Assembly: GCA_913061095.1 (NCBI GenBank)
Contig: CAJXVM010000001.1
Location: forward strand, 310,001 to 374,000
Direction of reading: 5' to 3'
Origin: an uncultured Ignavibacteria bacterium
Lineage (GTDB): Bacteria; Bacteroidota; Ignavibacteria; SZUA-365
DNA: 64,000 nucleotides
A program made the position numbers and the translations under genes. Under the pieces are notes generated by a model. That model was not told the DNA's origin. It made no database searches and worked only from the letters and a program-made list of their open reading frames with translations. The stretch's first letter is position 1. Each line of letters begins with the position of its first letter. Positions 1 to 8,298 of this stretch are shown here, piece after piece.

Positions 1-817
1 AGAGCGGACCGCCGGCGGTAATGATGTATGTGCTGGAACCGCTCTTGTACGTTCCAAGCGTGCGCTCGCCGTAGTCGGCCCACGGATAGTTGTCCGTAAA
101 GGCTTCGAATTCCACGCGAAGCTTCCGGCCGCCGGTGCGGGTCGTCGTGCTGATCAGTCCCGCATTCGCACCACCGAATTCGGCAGAGTAACCGCCTGCT
201 TGAAGACTCTGCTCAGCGATGGCGTTGTTGATCACCGAAATCGAACGGCCGCCGAACATCGGGTCGTTGACCATCATGCCATTGATGACATACCCGGTCG
301 CATCGGCGCGGCTGCCGCGCACGTGAAGACCGGCACCCGATGACACGACACCGGCCTGGATCGCGGTGATGCTTTCAACGCCGCGCACAGGCAGGTTTTC
401 GATATCTTCCTGCGTGACGGTCGACTTGCTGTTGGTGACATTCTTGTCCACCAGCGGCTTCTCCGCCACGATGATGACCTCTTCCATCTTGTAGGAATCG
501 GAGGGCAGCTTGATGTCTTTTGTAGTCGTTTCGTTCGACCGGACGAGAACGTTTTCCACTGTGATGGCCTGGTAGCCGATATAGCTGACCTTGATGCTGA
601 CCTTGCCGATGGGCACGTTCAGAACTACGTAACCGCCGTTGGCATCGGTCGCCGCGCCGCGGGTGGTCCCTCCTGAGTTGACAATCACGTTCGCTCCGAT
701 CAGCGGTTCTCCCGTTTCGAGATCCGTGACCTTACCGGATACCTTTCCTGTCTGGGCCATCAGGCCAGCCGGGAAAAGCCCGAGCAAAAGCAGAACGAGC
801 AGTAGCTTTTTGTGCAT
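1..817 (-). CDS. TonB-dependent receptor, N-terminal part (runs off the left edge)
   Basis: This is an outer-membrane active transporter, cut by the window edge so only the first ~272 residues are visible. A signal peptide (hydrophobic run ending ...GLMAQ) is followed by a carboxypeptidase-regulatory-like beta-sandwich (around residues 25-105, with the typical LIGANVIV and KVSYIGYQ strands). The plug domain start follows (VEEVIIVAEKP-like TonB box region, then LPVRGVESITAIQAGV and GLHVRGSRAD). Such proteins import siderophores, vitamins or glycans using ExbBD-TonB energy. The substrate cannot be told because no SusD or other partner is visible. The start ATG at 817 has a GGAGG ribosome site about 8 bases upstream. 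The call is secure at family level. Confidence 0.93.
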   Translation of the reverse strand, partial: MHKKLLLVLLLLGLFPAGLMAQTGKVSGKVTDLETGEPLIGANVIVNSGGTTRGAATDANGGYVVLNVPIGKVSIKVSYIGYQAITVENVLVRSNETTTKDIKLPSDSYKMEEVIIVAEKPLVDKNVTNSKSTVTQEDIENLPVRGVESITAIQAGVVSSGAGLHVRGSRADATGYVINGMMVNDPMFGGRSISVINNAIAEQSLQAGGYSAEFGGANAGLISTTTRTGGRKLRVEFEAFTDNYPWADYGERTLGTYKSGSSTYIITAGGPL

Positions 818-1405
818 ACGAGCCTCCATTGGGTTAAAAGCTAATACCTATCGTAAAAAACTGGCTGTAATTCTATGCGAGCGAAGGGATGTGTCCATCC
901 CGTGCGTATCGTGGTCAATCAGTCCGATGGACATGCTGCGGACAGAACTCGGGCTGTTCGTCCTGCCGCTTTCTAGACACAGTTTCCCGCAAAGCGTTAC
1001 GCGGGGAACGGTGGTGAGATGCTGTCTGCAGGAATGGGAAGGCAGGAATTGCCTCAACGCATGAACCGCGAGATGGGGGACTGGTACAAATTGCGTCGCC
1101 AATGCTTCCGTCAAACCTTCTGATGGTGGTAACAATCGTCTCCAGTGTTCTGCTGGGGTGGGACACCGCGCCGGGCGGTACCTGGGCTCTGTGACTTCGG
1201 GTACAAACCCGGCAAGCCATGTCATCGCAATATCAGATTTTACAATCTGTTTTCCAAGCGCGGCATCGCTTTCAAATAACGAAACCTCGTGCCGTGCCGC
1301 ATACGGGAAGGTTCGCAGGGTAGTCGAAAGTTAAGATCAAGGTAATAAAGAATTTGGATTCATCATAGCATGTCCGACAGTTGGAACGCTTCCGGAGGAA
1401 TTCGT
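818..1405. other. Intergenic region of ~590 bases with no convincing gene
   Basis: This region separates the divergent TonB receptor and cstA. Open frames on both strands give arginine/serine/proline-rich translations without domain signals, so I do not call a gene. A perfect 6-bp hairpin (stems 886-891 and 896-901, 4-base loop) lies about 70 bases upstream of the receptor start and could be part of its leader. A short ncRNA cannot be excluded. The region probably contains the promoters of both flanking transcription units, but I could not pick a clear one. Confidence 0.5.
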
Positions 1406-1420
1406 ATGTTTCCCGCATGA
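1406..1420 (+). other. Candidate tetrapeptide leader ORF (MFPA) coupled to cstA
   Basis: A GGAGG at 1394-1398 sits 7 bases before ATG 1406, the ideal ribosome-binding distance. That ATG opens a four-codon frame (Met-Phe-Pro-Ala) whose TGA at 1418-1420 overlaps the ATG of cstA (1417) as ATGA. The same GGAGG is 18 bases from the cstA ATG, too far to serve it directly. What is seen is the geometry. Translational coupling through this minimal ORF is inference. Confidence 0.45.
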
Positions 1421-3162
1421 ATGCGCTGCTGATCATGCTGATCTCCTTCGTGGGATACATCCTGATGTACCGTTTCTACGGGCGGTTCATCGGGCGCAGG
1501 ATTTTCCTGATCAGCAACCGCAACCGCGTCCCTTCCGTTGAATTCGAGGACGGCATCGATTACGTGCCGACCCGGAAAGAAATCATCTTCGGACATCATT
1601 TCACGTCGATCGCCGGCACGGGACCCATCGTCGGTCCGGCAATCGCGATCATCTGGGGCTGGCTCCCCGCCCTTCTGTGGGTGTTCGTGGGAAGCATCGT
1701 CATGGGCGCCGTGCACGATTTCGGCGCGCTCGTCATCTCGATGCGCAACCAGGGAAAATCCATCTCCGACTACACCTCGCGGTACATCAACCCGCGCACC
1801 CGTTTCTTTTTCTTTCTCATCGTCTTCCTCGAGCTGTGGATCGTCATGTCCATTTTCGGACTGGTCATCGCGGTCATCTTCAGCATCTTCCCCAGCTCGG
1901 TGCTGCCGGTCTGGCTGCAGATCCCCATCGCGATGGGACTCGGCGTGATGATTTACCGGCGCGGCGGCAGTCTGACGGGCTGGTCGTTCACGGCTGTCGC
2001 GCTGATGTACGCGACCATCGTGGCGGGTTCCTTCCTCCCGCTCGAAATGCCTACGCTGTTCGGCATGCCGGCACCCGGCGTCTGGACCATCATCCTGCTG
2101 CTCTACGCCTACTTCGCCTCCGTGTTGCCGGTGACCACCCTCCTGCAGCCGCGCGATTTCATCAATGCCTACCAGCTCATCATCGCAATGCTGCTGCTTG
2201 TCGGGGGCGTACTTTTCTCGGCGTTCGCGGGCAGCCTGTCCATCGTCGCACCGGCATTCCAGTCCGCACCCGAAGCTGCGCCGCCGCTGTGGCCCTTCCT
2301 CTTCATCACCATCGCCTGCGGCGCCATTTCGGGATTTCATGCTCTCGTGTCATCCGGAACATCGGCGAAGCAGGTGCGGCAGGAGGACGACGCACTGTTC
2401 GTGGGCTACGGCTCCATGCTCGTCGAAGGCGCGCTCGCGACACTCGTCATCATTGCCGTGGCGGCAGGCATCGGCATGGGATACACCGCGCGGTCGGGTG
2501 AATACCTGACCGGCGTTTCCGCGTGGACAAACCATTACGCCTCCTGGGCGGCCGCGGCCGGACTGGGCTCGAAAATCAAAGCCTTTGTTGACGGAGCGGC
2601 CAACATGATCAGTGTCATCGGCATCCCGCGACATATCGCGGTCGTCGTCATGGGCGTCTTCGTCGCATCCTTTGCGGGCACAACGCTCGACACCGCGACA
2701 CGCATTCAGCGCTACATCATCACCGAGCTGTTCACCACACTGCGGGTGAAAGCGTTCCGCAACCGCTACCTCGCGACGGGACTCGCGGTGCTCAGCGCCG
2801 CCGTTCTTGCATTCGCATCCGGAGCCGACGGCAAGGGCGCGCTGAGTCTCTGGCCGCTGTTCGGTGCCGTAAACCAGACGCTCGCTGCTCTGGCGCTGAT
2901 CGTCGTCACACTCTACCTTCGCGCGCAGGGTGGCTGGAAATGGATATACGCCGGTCTCCCCGCGGCGTTCATGAGTATCATCACGCTGTGGGCAGCCGTG
3001 CTCAACCAGCTGCAGTTCGGCACCGAACACAACCTGCTGCTGCAGATCATCAACGTCGTCATCATTCTTGTCATCCTGTGGGTAACCATCGAGGGCGTCA
3101 TCCGCTTCTTCCGCACCGTACCCGATTCCACCCGTGTCACCGGCGCCGTGCGGGAATCATGA
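1417..3162 (+). CDS. cstA: CstA-family carbon starvation / pyruvate-peptide transporter
   Basis: This is a polytopic inner-membrane transporter of the CstA family, whose E. coli members (CstA, BtsT) take up peptides and pyruvate. The 581-residue product is hydrophobic throughout. It carries the family signature near the N-terminus (HHFTSIAGTGPIVGPAIA, roughly residues 55-72) and a conserved block after mid-protein (SGTSAKQ, later GTTLDTATRIQRY). The ATG at 1417 gives an N-terminus that starts directly with the first helix. An in-frame TTG at 1381 would add 12 residues without homology logic. Its stop overlaps the next gene as ATGA, and three more genes follow with no gap, so it heads an operon. 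Substrate not determinable here. Confidence 0.9.
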   Translation: MNALLIMLISFVGYILMYRFYGRFIGRRIFLISNRNRVPSVEFEDGIDYVPTRKEIIFGHHFTSIAGTGPIVGPAIAIIWGWLPALLWVFVGSIVMGAVHDFGALVISMRNQGKSISDYTSRYINPRTRFFFFLIVFLELWIVMSIFGLVIAVIFSIFPSSVLPVWLQIPIAMGLGVMIYRRGGSLTGWSFTAVALMYATIVAGSFLPLEMPTLFGMPAPGVWTIILLLYAYFASVLPVTTLLQPRDFINAYQLIIAMLLLVGGVLFSAFAGSLSIVAPAFQSAPEAAPPLWPFLFITIACGAISGFHALVSSGTSAKQVRQEDDALFVGYGSMLVEGALATLVIIAVAAGIGMGYTARSGEYLTGVSAWTNHYASWAAAAGLGSKIKAFVDGAANMISVIGIPRHIAVVVMGVFVASFAGTTLDTATRIQRYIITELFTTLRVKAFRNRYLATGLAVLSAAVLAFASGADGKGALSLWPLFGAVNQTLAALALIVVTLYLRAQGGWKWIYAGLPAAFMSIITLWAAVLNQLQFGTEHNLLLQIINVVIILVILWVTIEGVIRFFRTVPDSTRVTGAVRES

Positions 3163-3611
3163 CCAACGAAGAACTCCTGCGGAGACGCCTCCGAACGTCG
3201 TATTTCGCGCTCGCCACACCGGCCGCCGCCGCCGTGCTCGCGATCGAACTCCTGCGCGAATTCCGTGGTTTCGAAGGCGTCAACCTTCCTGGGAAACTCG
3301 CCCTGGAAGTGCCGGTCTTTGTTCTGGCCGCCGCGACCGGACTCGCGCTGCCCATTCTCTACCGCGCGCTGTTCGTCTCCGTGCACCGAAAGCACATGCA
3401 TGTGTCGATCGACCTGCTGTACCGCTACGAATACAACACGATCATCCTTGCCATGCTGACGCCGTACAGCGCGTTTGTCGCATCACTCTTCGCCTTTGAG
3501 GCCTTCTACGCGGCAGGCATTTACCTCTTCACGCTCTATGCCGCCTATTTCTATTATCCCTCGCGGCGGCGCATCGAGTCCGAAATGCGCATCTTCCGGG
3601 TGCAGTCATGA
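3159..3611 (+). CDS. Four-helix membrane protein in the cstA operon
   Basis: I do not recognise a named family. The 150-residue product has a short charged N-terminus (MTNEELLRRR) and about four predicted membrane helices, around residues 13-32, 42-66 and two closely spaced helices in 88-130. It ends in a basic tail (YPSRRRIESEMRIFRVQS). It overlaps cstA by ATGA upstream and the next gene by ATGA downstream, which indicates tight translational coupling. The size, coupling and position suggest an accessory membrane subunit or assembly partner of the transporter, but that is inference only. Confidence 0.75.
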   Translation: MTNEELLRRRLRTSYFALATPAAAAVLAIELLREFRGFEGVNLPGKLALEVPVFVLAAATGLALPILYRALFVSVHRKHMHVSIDLLYRYEYNTIILAMLTPYSAFVASLFAFEAFYAAGIYLFTLYAAYFYYPSRRRIESEMRIFRVQS

Positions 3612-3895
3612 GCCGGGGCGAACGGCTGCGCGAGGCGCTCCGGCGCATCCTCGACACGCTCGACGCCATGCAGCGCGGAAAAGCGACCGAAGCGGTCGAG
3701 TGGGAAATGCAGGAGCTGCGGCAGGTCTTCGCCCTGCTCGTGATGGGCGAGGCGGTGGGACTGCCCGCCCCGCCGGGTGAGCTGACTCTCGAACTCCTGC
3801 CCGAGATGGAGGATGAACTGCGCCTGCTGCTGCAGCGCATCGATACGGCGCAGACACCGTTCTCCCAGCTGTTTTCCTCACTGCCGATGGAGTGA
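3608..3895 (+). CDS. Small helical protein in the cstA operon (95 aa)
   Basis: No named family recognised. The product is 95 residues with no membrane segment or signal peptide. It is predicted to be mostly alpha-helical, with alternating charged and leucine residues (GERLREALRRILDTLDAMQ, then a second acidic helix ELLPEMEDELRLLLQRIDTA). It starts on an ATGA overlap with the preceding membrane-protein gene and stops 2 bases before the ATG of the ATPase. In E. coli, CstA-type transporters are also followed by a small soluble protein (YbdD, YjiX), but I see no sequence similarity to those. Confidence 0.7.
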   Translation: MSRGERLREALRRILDTLDAMQRGKATEAVEWEMQELRQVFALLVMGEAVGLPAPPGELTLELLPEMEDELRLLLQRIDTAQTPFSQLFSSLPME

Positions 3896-3897
3896 GC

Positions 3898-4827
3898 ATG
3901 TCCGCACGAAGCGTGTTTTTCGTGGGAAAAGGCGGTGTCGGGAAATCGACGCTCGCCGCCCTTGCCGCCCTCGCCCATGCCGACAGCGGGAAACGCGTGC
4001 TGCTGCTCTCCCTCGATCCTGCGCACAATCAGTCCGACATATTCGAACGGCAGTTCGGCGAGGATGCGCGTTCCGTCCATCCCCTGCTCGATGTCATCGA
4101 ACCCGACCTGGACCGCTGGATCCGGCGCTACCTTGCCGAGGTCGAGGAACGGGTGCGGGCATCCTACACCTACCTGACGGCGCTGAACCTGGAACACCAT
4201 TTCCGGGTGCTGCGGCACTCGCCCGGGCTCGAAGAATTCGCCCTCCGGCGCATCTACGAACACGCGCTCGCAGAAGCACGGAAGACGGACATCCTCATCG
4301 TCGACATGCCCCCCACCGCTCTGAGCGTTCGCTTCTTCTCTTCTCCATCCCTCTCGCTCGCTTGGACGCAGCAGCTGCTCGCCCTGCGCCGGGAGATCAC
4401 ACGCCGGCGCGAAATGATCACCCGCATTCGTGTTGGAACGAAGGACATCGAGCAGGATCGCATCCTGCGCACGCTCGAACGCGAAACGCAGCGCAACGAA
4501 GAACTCACGGCTCTGTTCGGTGATCCGGACCGCTGCGCCGTGCATCTCGTCATCAATCCTGATCCGTTGTCATGGAAGGAAGGAATGCGCATCCGCGAGG
4601 AGCTCGACGGCCTCGGCATTGCCATCGCGCAGGTGGATGTCAATAAAAGCGAGGACGGCGATCTCCACGCGGATTCACTGCCCGATTCACTCACCGACCT
4701 CCCGCAACTCGGGATCCCGCTACAGAAGCAGTCACCGATCGGCATTGCCATGTTGGAAGATGTGCTCGGACTGATCGATACCGCCGCACTGCGGCGTCCA
4801 TTCGGTACAGGCAGGGACGACACCTGA
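3898..4827 (+). CDS. ArsA/Get3-like P-loop ATPase
   Basis: This is a cytoplasmic SIMIBI-class ATPase of 309 residues. It has the deviant Walker A GKGGVGKST (residues 10-18) with the signature first lysine, and the switch I motif DPAHNQSD (40-47) typical of ArsA/Get3. A MPPTALSVRFF segment resembles the switch/helix motif of bacterial ArsA. Bacterial ArsA works with the arsenite pump ArsB and eukaryotic Get3 targets tail-anchored membrane proteins. No ArsB, ArsC or ArsR is present here and no arsenite-binding cysteine cluster is evident, so an arsenic role is unlikely. As last gene of the cstA operon it could act on the transporter or on insertion of its partners. ATG 3898 has GGAG 5 bases upstream; GTG 3892 is an alternative. 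Confidence 0.85.
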   Translation: MSARSVFFVGKGGVGKSTLAALAALAHADSGKRVLLLSLDPAHNQSDIFERQFGEDARSVHPLLDVIEPDLDRWIRRYLAEVEERVRASYTYLTALNLEHHFRVLRHSPGLEEFALRRIYEHALAEARKTDILIVDMPPTALSVRFFSSPSLSLAWTQQLLALRREITRRREMITRIRVGTKDIEQDRILRTLERETQRNEELTALFGDPDRCAVHLVINPDPLSWKEGMRIREELDGLGIAIAQVDVNKSEDGDLHADSLPDSLTDLPQLGIPLQKQSPIGIAMLEDVLGLIDTAALRRPFGTGRDDT

Positions 4828-4908
4828 AGCACAGGCGCAAAGACAGACTTGCTGAAACAGCAGTTCGGAGACAGCTGATGCAATGATCGGGATCCACGGC
4901 AGAAATGA

Positions 4909-5766
4909 TTATTTCTGGTAGGAATATATCGTCAGCGTGCCGGACTTCTTTCCCTCGTCGCTGATCAGCATATCGCCGTTGGGCAGAAACGTAATTCCTT
5001 CCGCCTGGGGATGTCTGTCCTTCGGCAGTTTGTGCTGCGCGATGATGCTGCCATCCGGTGAAATTTCGGCGAGGCTCTCCCCTTCGGCGGCCAGAAGGAA
5101 AAAGGTGCCCGTGAAAGGATGGCGTTCGATGCCCGAGGGACGGAAATGCTTGCCGCGGGCCTCATCATTGAGGCGCCCCTCGTCGAGGACGAATCGCGGT
5201 TTCGCACGAAGTTTCCGATCTTTGAGCGAGAACGAGTACACGGCACGACTGTCCTTGAATCCCTTGCCAGCATCTCCCTTGCAGGCGAGCAACAGCGAAT
5301 TCGACCTTGCATCGTAGCATAGCCCTTCCACGTCATTATCCCTGTCGAGCGGCGTGCGATGGATGCGGTATTCCACGCGCTGTCCCTCGCCTGCCCGCCG
5401 GAATTCATAGATCTCCCCGCCGCTCGTGACCATGTACATGCGCGATTTCGTGGCGGCGATGCCTTCGAAATCCTCGGTAACGACCGTGCGTCCGAGATGG
5501 AACCACGACAGGATGCTGCCGGTCATCGGATCGATACGGTACACGACGCCGCGTTCATCGTTGTGCGCGAACACGCGTCCGTCAGGTGCCGTTGTGAGTC
5601 CCGAAATCTCACGGAGGGGTTTCGGCAGCCTGACACTGTGCCCGCCGCGATCGAGGTCGTAGCGCTTCATGGCGGATTCCGGCTGGGCGTGACAGCCGTT
5701 GACCATCAGCAGCAGCGTTGCGGTCAGTGCCAGGGAAACAGCGGCGAGAGAAAATCCATGCGTCAT
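4909..5766 (-). CDS. SdiA-regulated-like beta-propeller lipoprotein
   Basis: This is a predicted lipoprotein. A signal peptide from ATG 5766 ends in the lipobox-like LMVNGC. The remaining ~255 residues match the SdiA-regulated/phytase-like propeller pattern: PLREISGLTTAPDGR, VTEDFEGIA, DNDVEGLCYDARSNSLLLACKG, FRPSGIERHPFTGTFFLLAAEG and HPQAEGITFLPNGDMLISDEG. Members are extracytoplasmic and of unknown catalytic function, possibly phosphoesterase-like calcium-binding propellers. An in-frame TTG at 5802 would lengthen the N-terminus by 12 residues and break the lipoprotein signal. It is convergent with the ATPase gene and appears monocistronic. Confidence 0.78.
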   Translation of the reverse strand: MTHGFSLAAVSLALTATLLLMVNGCHAQPESAMKRYDLDRGGHSVRLPKPLREISGLTTAPDGRVFAHNDERGVVYRIDPMTGSILSWFHLGRTVVTEDFEGIAATKSRMYMVTSGGEIYEFRRAGEGQRVEYRIHRTPLDRDNDVEGLCYDARSNSLLLACKGDAGKGFKDSRAVYSFSLKDRKLRAKPRFVLDEGRLNDEARGKHFRPSGIERHPFTGTFFLLAAEGESLAEISPDGSIIAQHKLPKDRHPQAEGITFLPNGDMLISDEGKKSGTLTIYSYQK

Positions 5767-5880
5767 TGCGATCACAGACTGAGTGAGACGATTTCCCTCC
5801 AATCTACGAGTTTCCTGCGTGTGACTGAACCGCCGCTGTTCGTTTTTGCATCACATGAGTAACTTTCCGGTCGGGGAATC

Positions 5881-5909
5881 TTGAATTTATCAGATTTTCT
5901 CGCTAGCAT
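5881..5909 (+). promoter_or_regulatory. Candidate sigma70-type promoter of mdh
   Basis: TTGAAT (5881-5886) and TAGCAT (5904-5909) are separated by exactly 17 bases and lie about 70 bases before the malate dehydrogenase start. Found by eye; no transcript data. Confidence 0.45.
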
Positions 5910-5977
5910 GAGATTCGATCCGTTACCAGACACCACTTCACCATTATCCACCAACACGCTATTGTGAGGATTGCTCT

Positions 5978-6958
5978 ATGGCACAGACAATTCATGTCGC
6001 AGTAACCGGCGCCGCCGGATCCATCGGCTATGCCATTCTCCCCCGCATCGCTTCCGGTCAGATGTTCGGTCCGGACACCAATGTCGCACTGCACCTTCTT
6101 GAACTCCCCCAGGCCATGTCCGCCCTCGAAGGTGTGGTCATGGAACTCAACGACTGCGCGTTTCCGCTTCTCGAGAGCATTTCGATCAGCGATCAGCCCG
6201 ACGACGCCTTCGACGGAGTGAACTGGGCGCTGATGATCGGCTCCAAGCCCCGCACGAAGGGCATGGAGCGCGCTGACCTGATCCGTGACAACGGACCGAT
6301 TTTCGTCGGACAGGGCAAGGCCCTGCTCAAGGCCGCCAGTGACGTGCGCGCCGTGGTTGTGGGCAATCCCTGCAACACCAACGCGCTCATTGCGATGAAC
6401 AACGCGAAGGATATCCCGAAGGAGCGTTTTTCCGCGATGACACGTCTCGACCAGAACCGCACGATGGCACAGCTCGCCACCAAGGCCGGTGTCGGCGTCA
6501 GTGCCGTCTCGAACGTGACCATCTGGGGAAATCACTCCACGACACAGTATCCCGACGCAAAGAACGCGAAGATCAACGGTCAGCCGGTGTTCGACGTCAT
6601 CTCCGATCACGACTGGCTGCGCGGTGACATGATCACGAAGGTGCAGAAGCGCGGTGCGGAAATTATCGCCGCCCGCGGCAGCTCCTCCGCGTTCTCGGCG
6701 GCCAACGCCGCGATCGACCATGTCGTCAGCCTGCGTGGGAAGACCCCCGAGGGACACTGGTTTTCCGCCGCCATCGCGAGTGACGGCAGCTACGGTATCG
6801 AGGAAGGACTGCTGTACTCCTATCCCCTCACTGCCGACGGCCAGGGCAACTGGAGCATCGTAAAGGACATCCCGCTGGATGACTTCGCAAAAGAGAAGGT
6901 CAAGATCTCGATGGAAGAACTTCAGAAAGAGCGAGAAATCGTCAAGGATCTGCTCTAG
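5978..6958 (+). CDS. mdh: Malate dehydrogenase (NAD-dependent)
   Basis: This cytoplasmic enzyme interconverts malate and oxaloacetate in the TCA cycle. The 326-residue protein belongs to the cytosolic/type-2 MDH branch. The Rossmann motif TGAAGSIGY lies at residues 10-18 and a LLELPQA-type segment follows the second strand. Substrate arginines sit in KPRTKGMER (Arg92, Arg98). Asp158 (RLDQNR) and catalytic His186 ([12 protein letters not shown]) form the proton relay. The start ATG has an AGGA ribosome site. The gene stands alone between its own promoter candidate and a strong terminator. Confidence 0.96.
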   Translation: MAQTIHVAVTGAAGSIGYAILPRIASGQMFGPDTNVALHLLELPQAMSALEGVVMELNDCAFPLLESISISDQPDDAFDGVNWALMIGSKPRTKGMERADLIRDNGPIFVGQGKALLKAASDVRAVVVGNPCNTNALIAMNNAKDIPKERFSAMTRLDQNRTMAQLATKAGVGVSAVSNVTIWGNHSTTQYPDAKNAKINGQPVFDVISDHDWLRGDMITKVQKRGAEIIAARGSSSAFSAANAAIDHVVSLRGKTPEGHWFSAAIASDGSYGIEEGLLYSYPLTADGQGNWSIVKDIPLDDFAKEKVKISMEELQKEREIVKDLL

Positions 6959-6982
6959 GATTCAGGCAGAATGCACAAGCGA

Positions 6983-7018
6983 AAACGGGACGGCCTCAAA
7001 GCCGTCCCGTTTCGTTTT
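6983..7018 (+). terminator. Rho-independent terminator of mdh
   Basis: A perfect 12-bp stem (6983-6994 with 7001-7012, loop CTCAAA) is followed by CGTTTTT, 24 bases after the mdh stop. Confidence 0.92.
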
Positions 7019-7074
7019 TGGATGGGCGGGATGAGTCCCGCACCTGCATCAAATTTTCTGGAATTCATCCTGTC

Positions 7075-8178
7075 CTACATCAGAATTTCCTCGATGATAC
7101 CCCCGCCAACGACGTCGCCGTCCTCGTACCAGACCGTTGACTGCCCGCGTGTGATGGCCTGCTTGGGATCGTCGAATTCGACGATCATGCGGCCATCCGG
7201 CTGCGGCTGCAGCGTCGCCGCGGCGGCACTGTCCTTGTAGCGGATTTTCGCCTCCACGCGCATCGACTCCGCCGGGAACGGATGCTTCTGCATGACAACA
7301 TCCCGCACGCGGAAGCGCCGGTGCCGCAATTCCTCTTTGCGTCCCACTTCAATGACGTTGTCACCCGCGTGGATTTCCGTCACGAACACCGGTTCGCCGA
7401 CCGCGACATTCAGCCCGCGCCGCTGCCCGATGGTGTAAAACGGGTAACCGTCGTGCTCCCCGATTTTCTTTCCATCAAACATCACATCGCCACCGCGCAC
7501 GCGCGTCTCCAGCCCGTCGACGTTCTCGCGCAGAAAGCGCGTGTAATCATTATCGGGGATGAAGCAGATTTCGTAACTCTCCTGCTTGCGGGCCGTGTGC
7601 ACGCCGAGCCGCTCGGCCACCCCGCGCGCCTCTTCCTTGGTGATATCGGAGAGTGGGAACAGCGTGTGCGCGAGACTATCCTGTGACAGCGCCCACAGCG
7701 CATATGACTGGTCCTTGGCGCGGTCCTCCCCGCGCGCGATCCAATAGCGGCCGGTGGAGGAATCATGACGCAGCTGCGCGTAATGTCCCATGGCGACATA
7801 GTCCGCACCAAGACTTCGTCCCTTGCGAATCAGCTCTTCCCACTTGATTTTCCGATTGCAGATCACGCAGGGATTCGGCGTGTTGCCTGCGAGGTATTCC
7901 TCGACGAACATGTCGATGACATGGTGCTTGAATGGTTGCGAAAAATCCAGCACGTAGTGCGGGATGCCGAGGTCGGCGCAGACCGCACGGGCGTCGTTGA
8001 TGCCGTCGAGCGAGCAGCAGCTGCTGTCGTTGGCTGCGTTCCCGCCGACGTCCTCGTAATTGTATGTCTTGATCGTGATGCCGATGACGTCGAAACCGCG
8101 CTCGACCAGCAGGGCCGCGGCCACGCTGCTGTCCACGCCGCCCGACATTCCGACGACCACACGCGTCTTCGAGTTCAC
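7075..8178 (-). CDS. mnmA: tRNA-specific 2-thiouridylase MnmA
   Basis: MnmA installs the 2-thio group on wobble U34 of tRNA-Lys, -Glu and -Gln using sulfur relayed from a desulfurase. The 367-residue protein shows the PP-loop SGGVDSSV (residues 12-19) for ATP adenylation, the catalytic NPCVICN motif (Cys104) and the persulfide-receiving cysteine in SYEICFIPDND (Cys205). The C-terminal beta-barrel contains GQRRGLNVA. The start is a GTG at 8178, with AAAGGA 5 bases upstream; there is no in-frame ATG nearby that would keep the strand before the PP-loop. Confidence 0.96.
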   Translation of the reverse strand: MNSKTRVVVGMSGGVDSSVAAALLVERGFDVIGITIKTYNYEDVGGNAANDSSCCSLDGINDARAVCADLGIPHYVLDFSQPFKHHVIDMFVEEYLAGNTPNPCVICNRKIKWEELIRKGRSLGADYVAMGHYAQLRHDSSTGRYWIARGEDRAKDQSYALWALSQDSLAHTLFPLSDITKEEARGVAERLGVHTARKQESYEICFIPDNDYTRFLRENVDGLETRVRGGDVMFDGKKIGEHDGYPFYTIGQRRGLNVAVGEPVFVTEIHAGDNVIEVGRKEELRHRRFRVRDVVMQKHPFPAESMRVEAKIRYKDSAAAATLQPQPDGRMIVEFDDPKQAITRGQSTVWYEDGDVVGGGIIEEILM

Positions 8179-8196
8179 ACAATTCCTTTCAGCTGT

Positions 8197-8224
8197 TTGT
8201 CGACTCAGCGGCGCCTGCTATATT
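8197..8224 (+). promoter_or_regulatory. Candidate promoter of the acyltransferase gene
   Basis: TTGTCG (8197-8202), a 16-base spacer, then TATATT (8219-8224), about 75 bases before the acyltransferase ATG. The same bases also fit the Bacteroidota TTTG-N19-TATATTGC pattern. Confidence 0.4.
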
Positions 8225-8298
8225 GCCATATGATTGCACTGCCGCAGGGACGCGCGCTGCTGATGTTCACTCACGTATAAAGAAACACATTTTCCAGC

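Noticed and set aside
848-1225. A 125-codon minus-strand frame between the TonB receptor and cstA
   Set aside because: No ribosome site, no recognisable pattern and several overlapping alternative frames; treated as non-coding.
3898-4827. Arsenite-efflux ATPase (ArsA) as the functional call
   Set aside because: No ArsB, ArsC, ArsD or ArsR genes and no evident metalloid-binding cysteine cluster; the genomic context is a CstA transporter.
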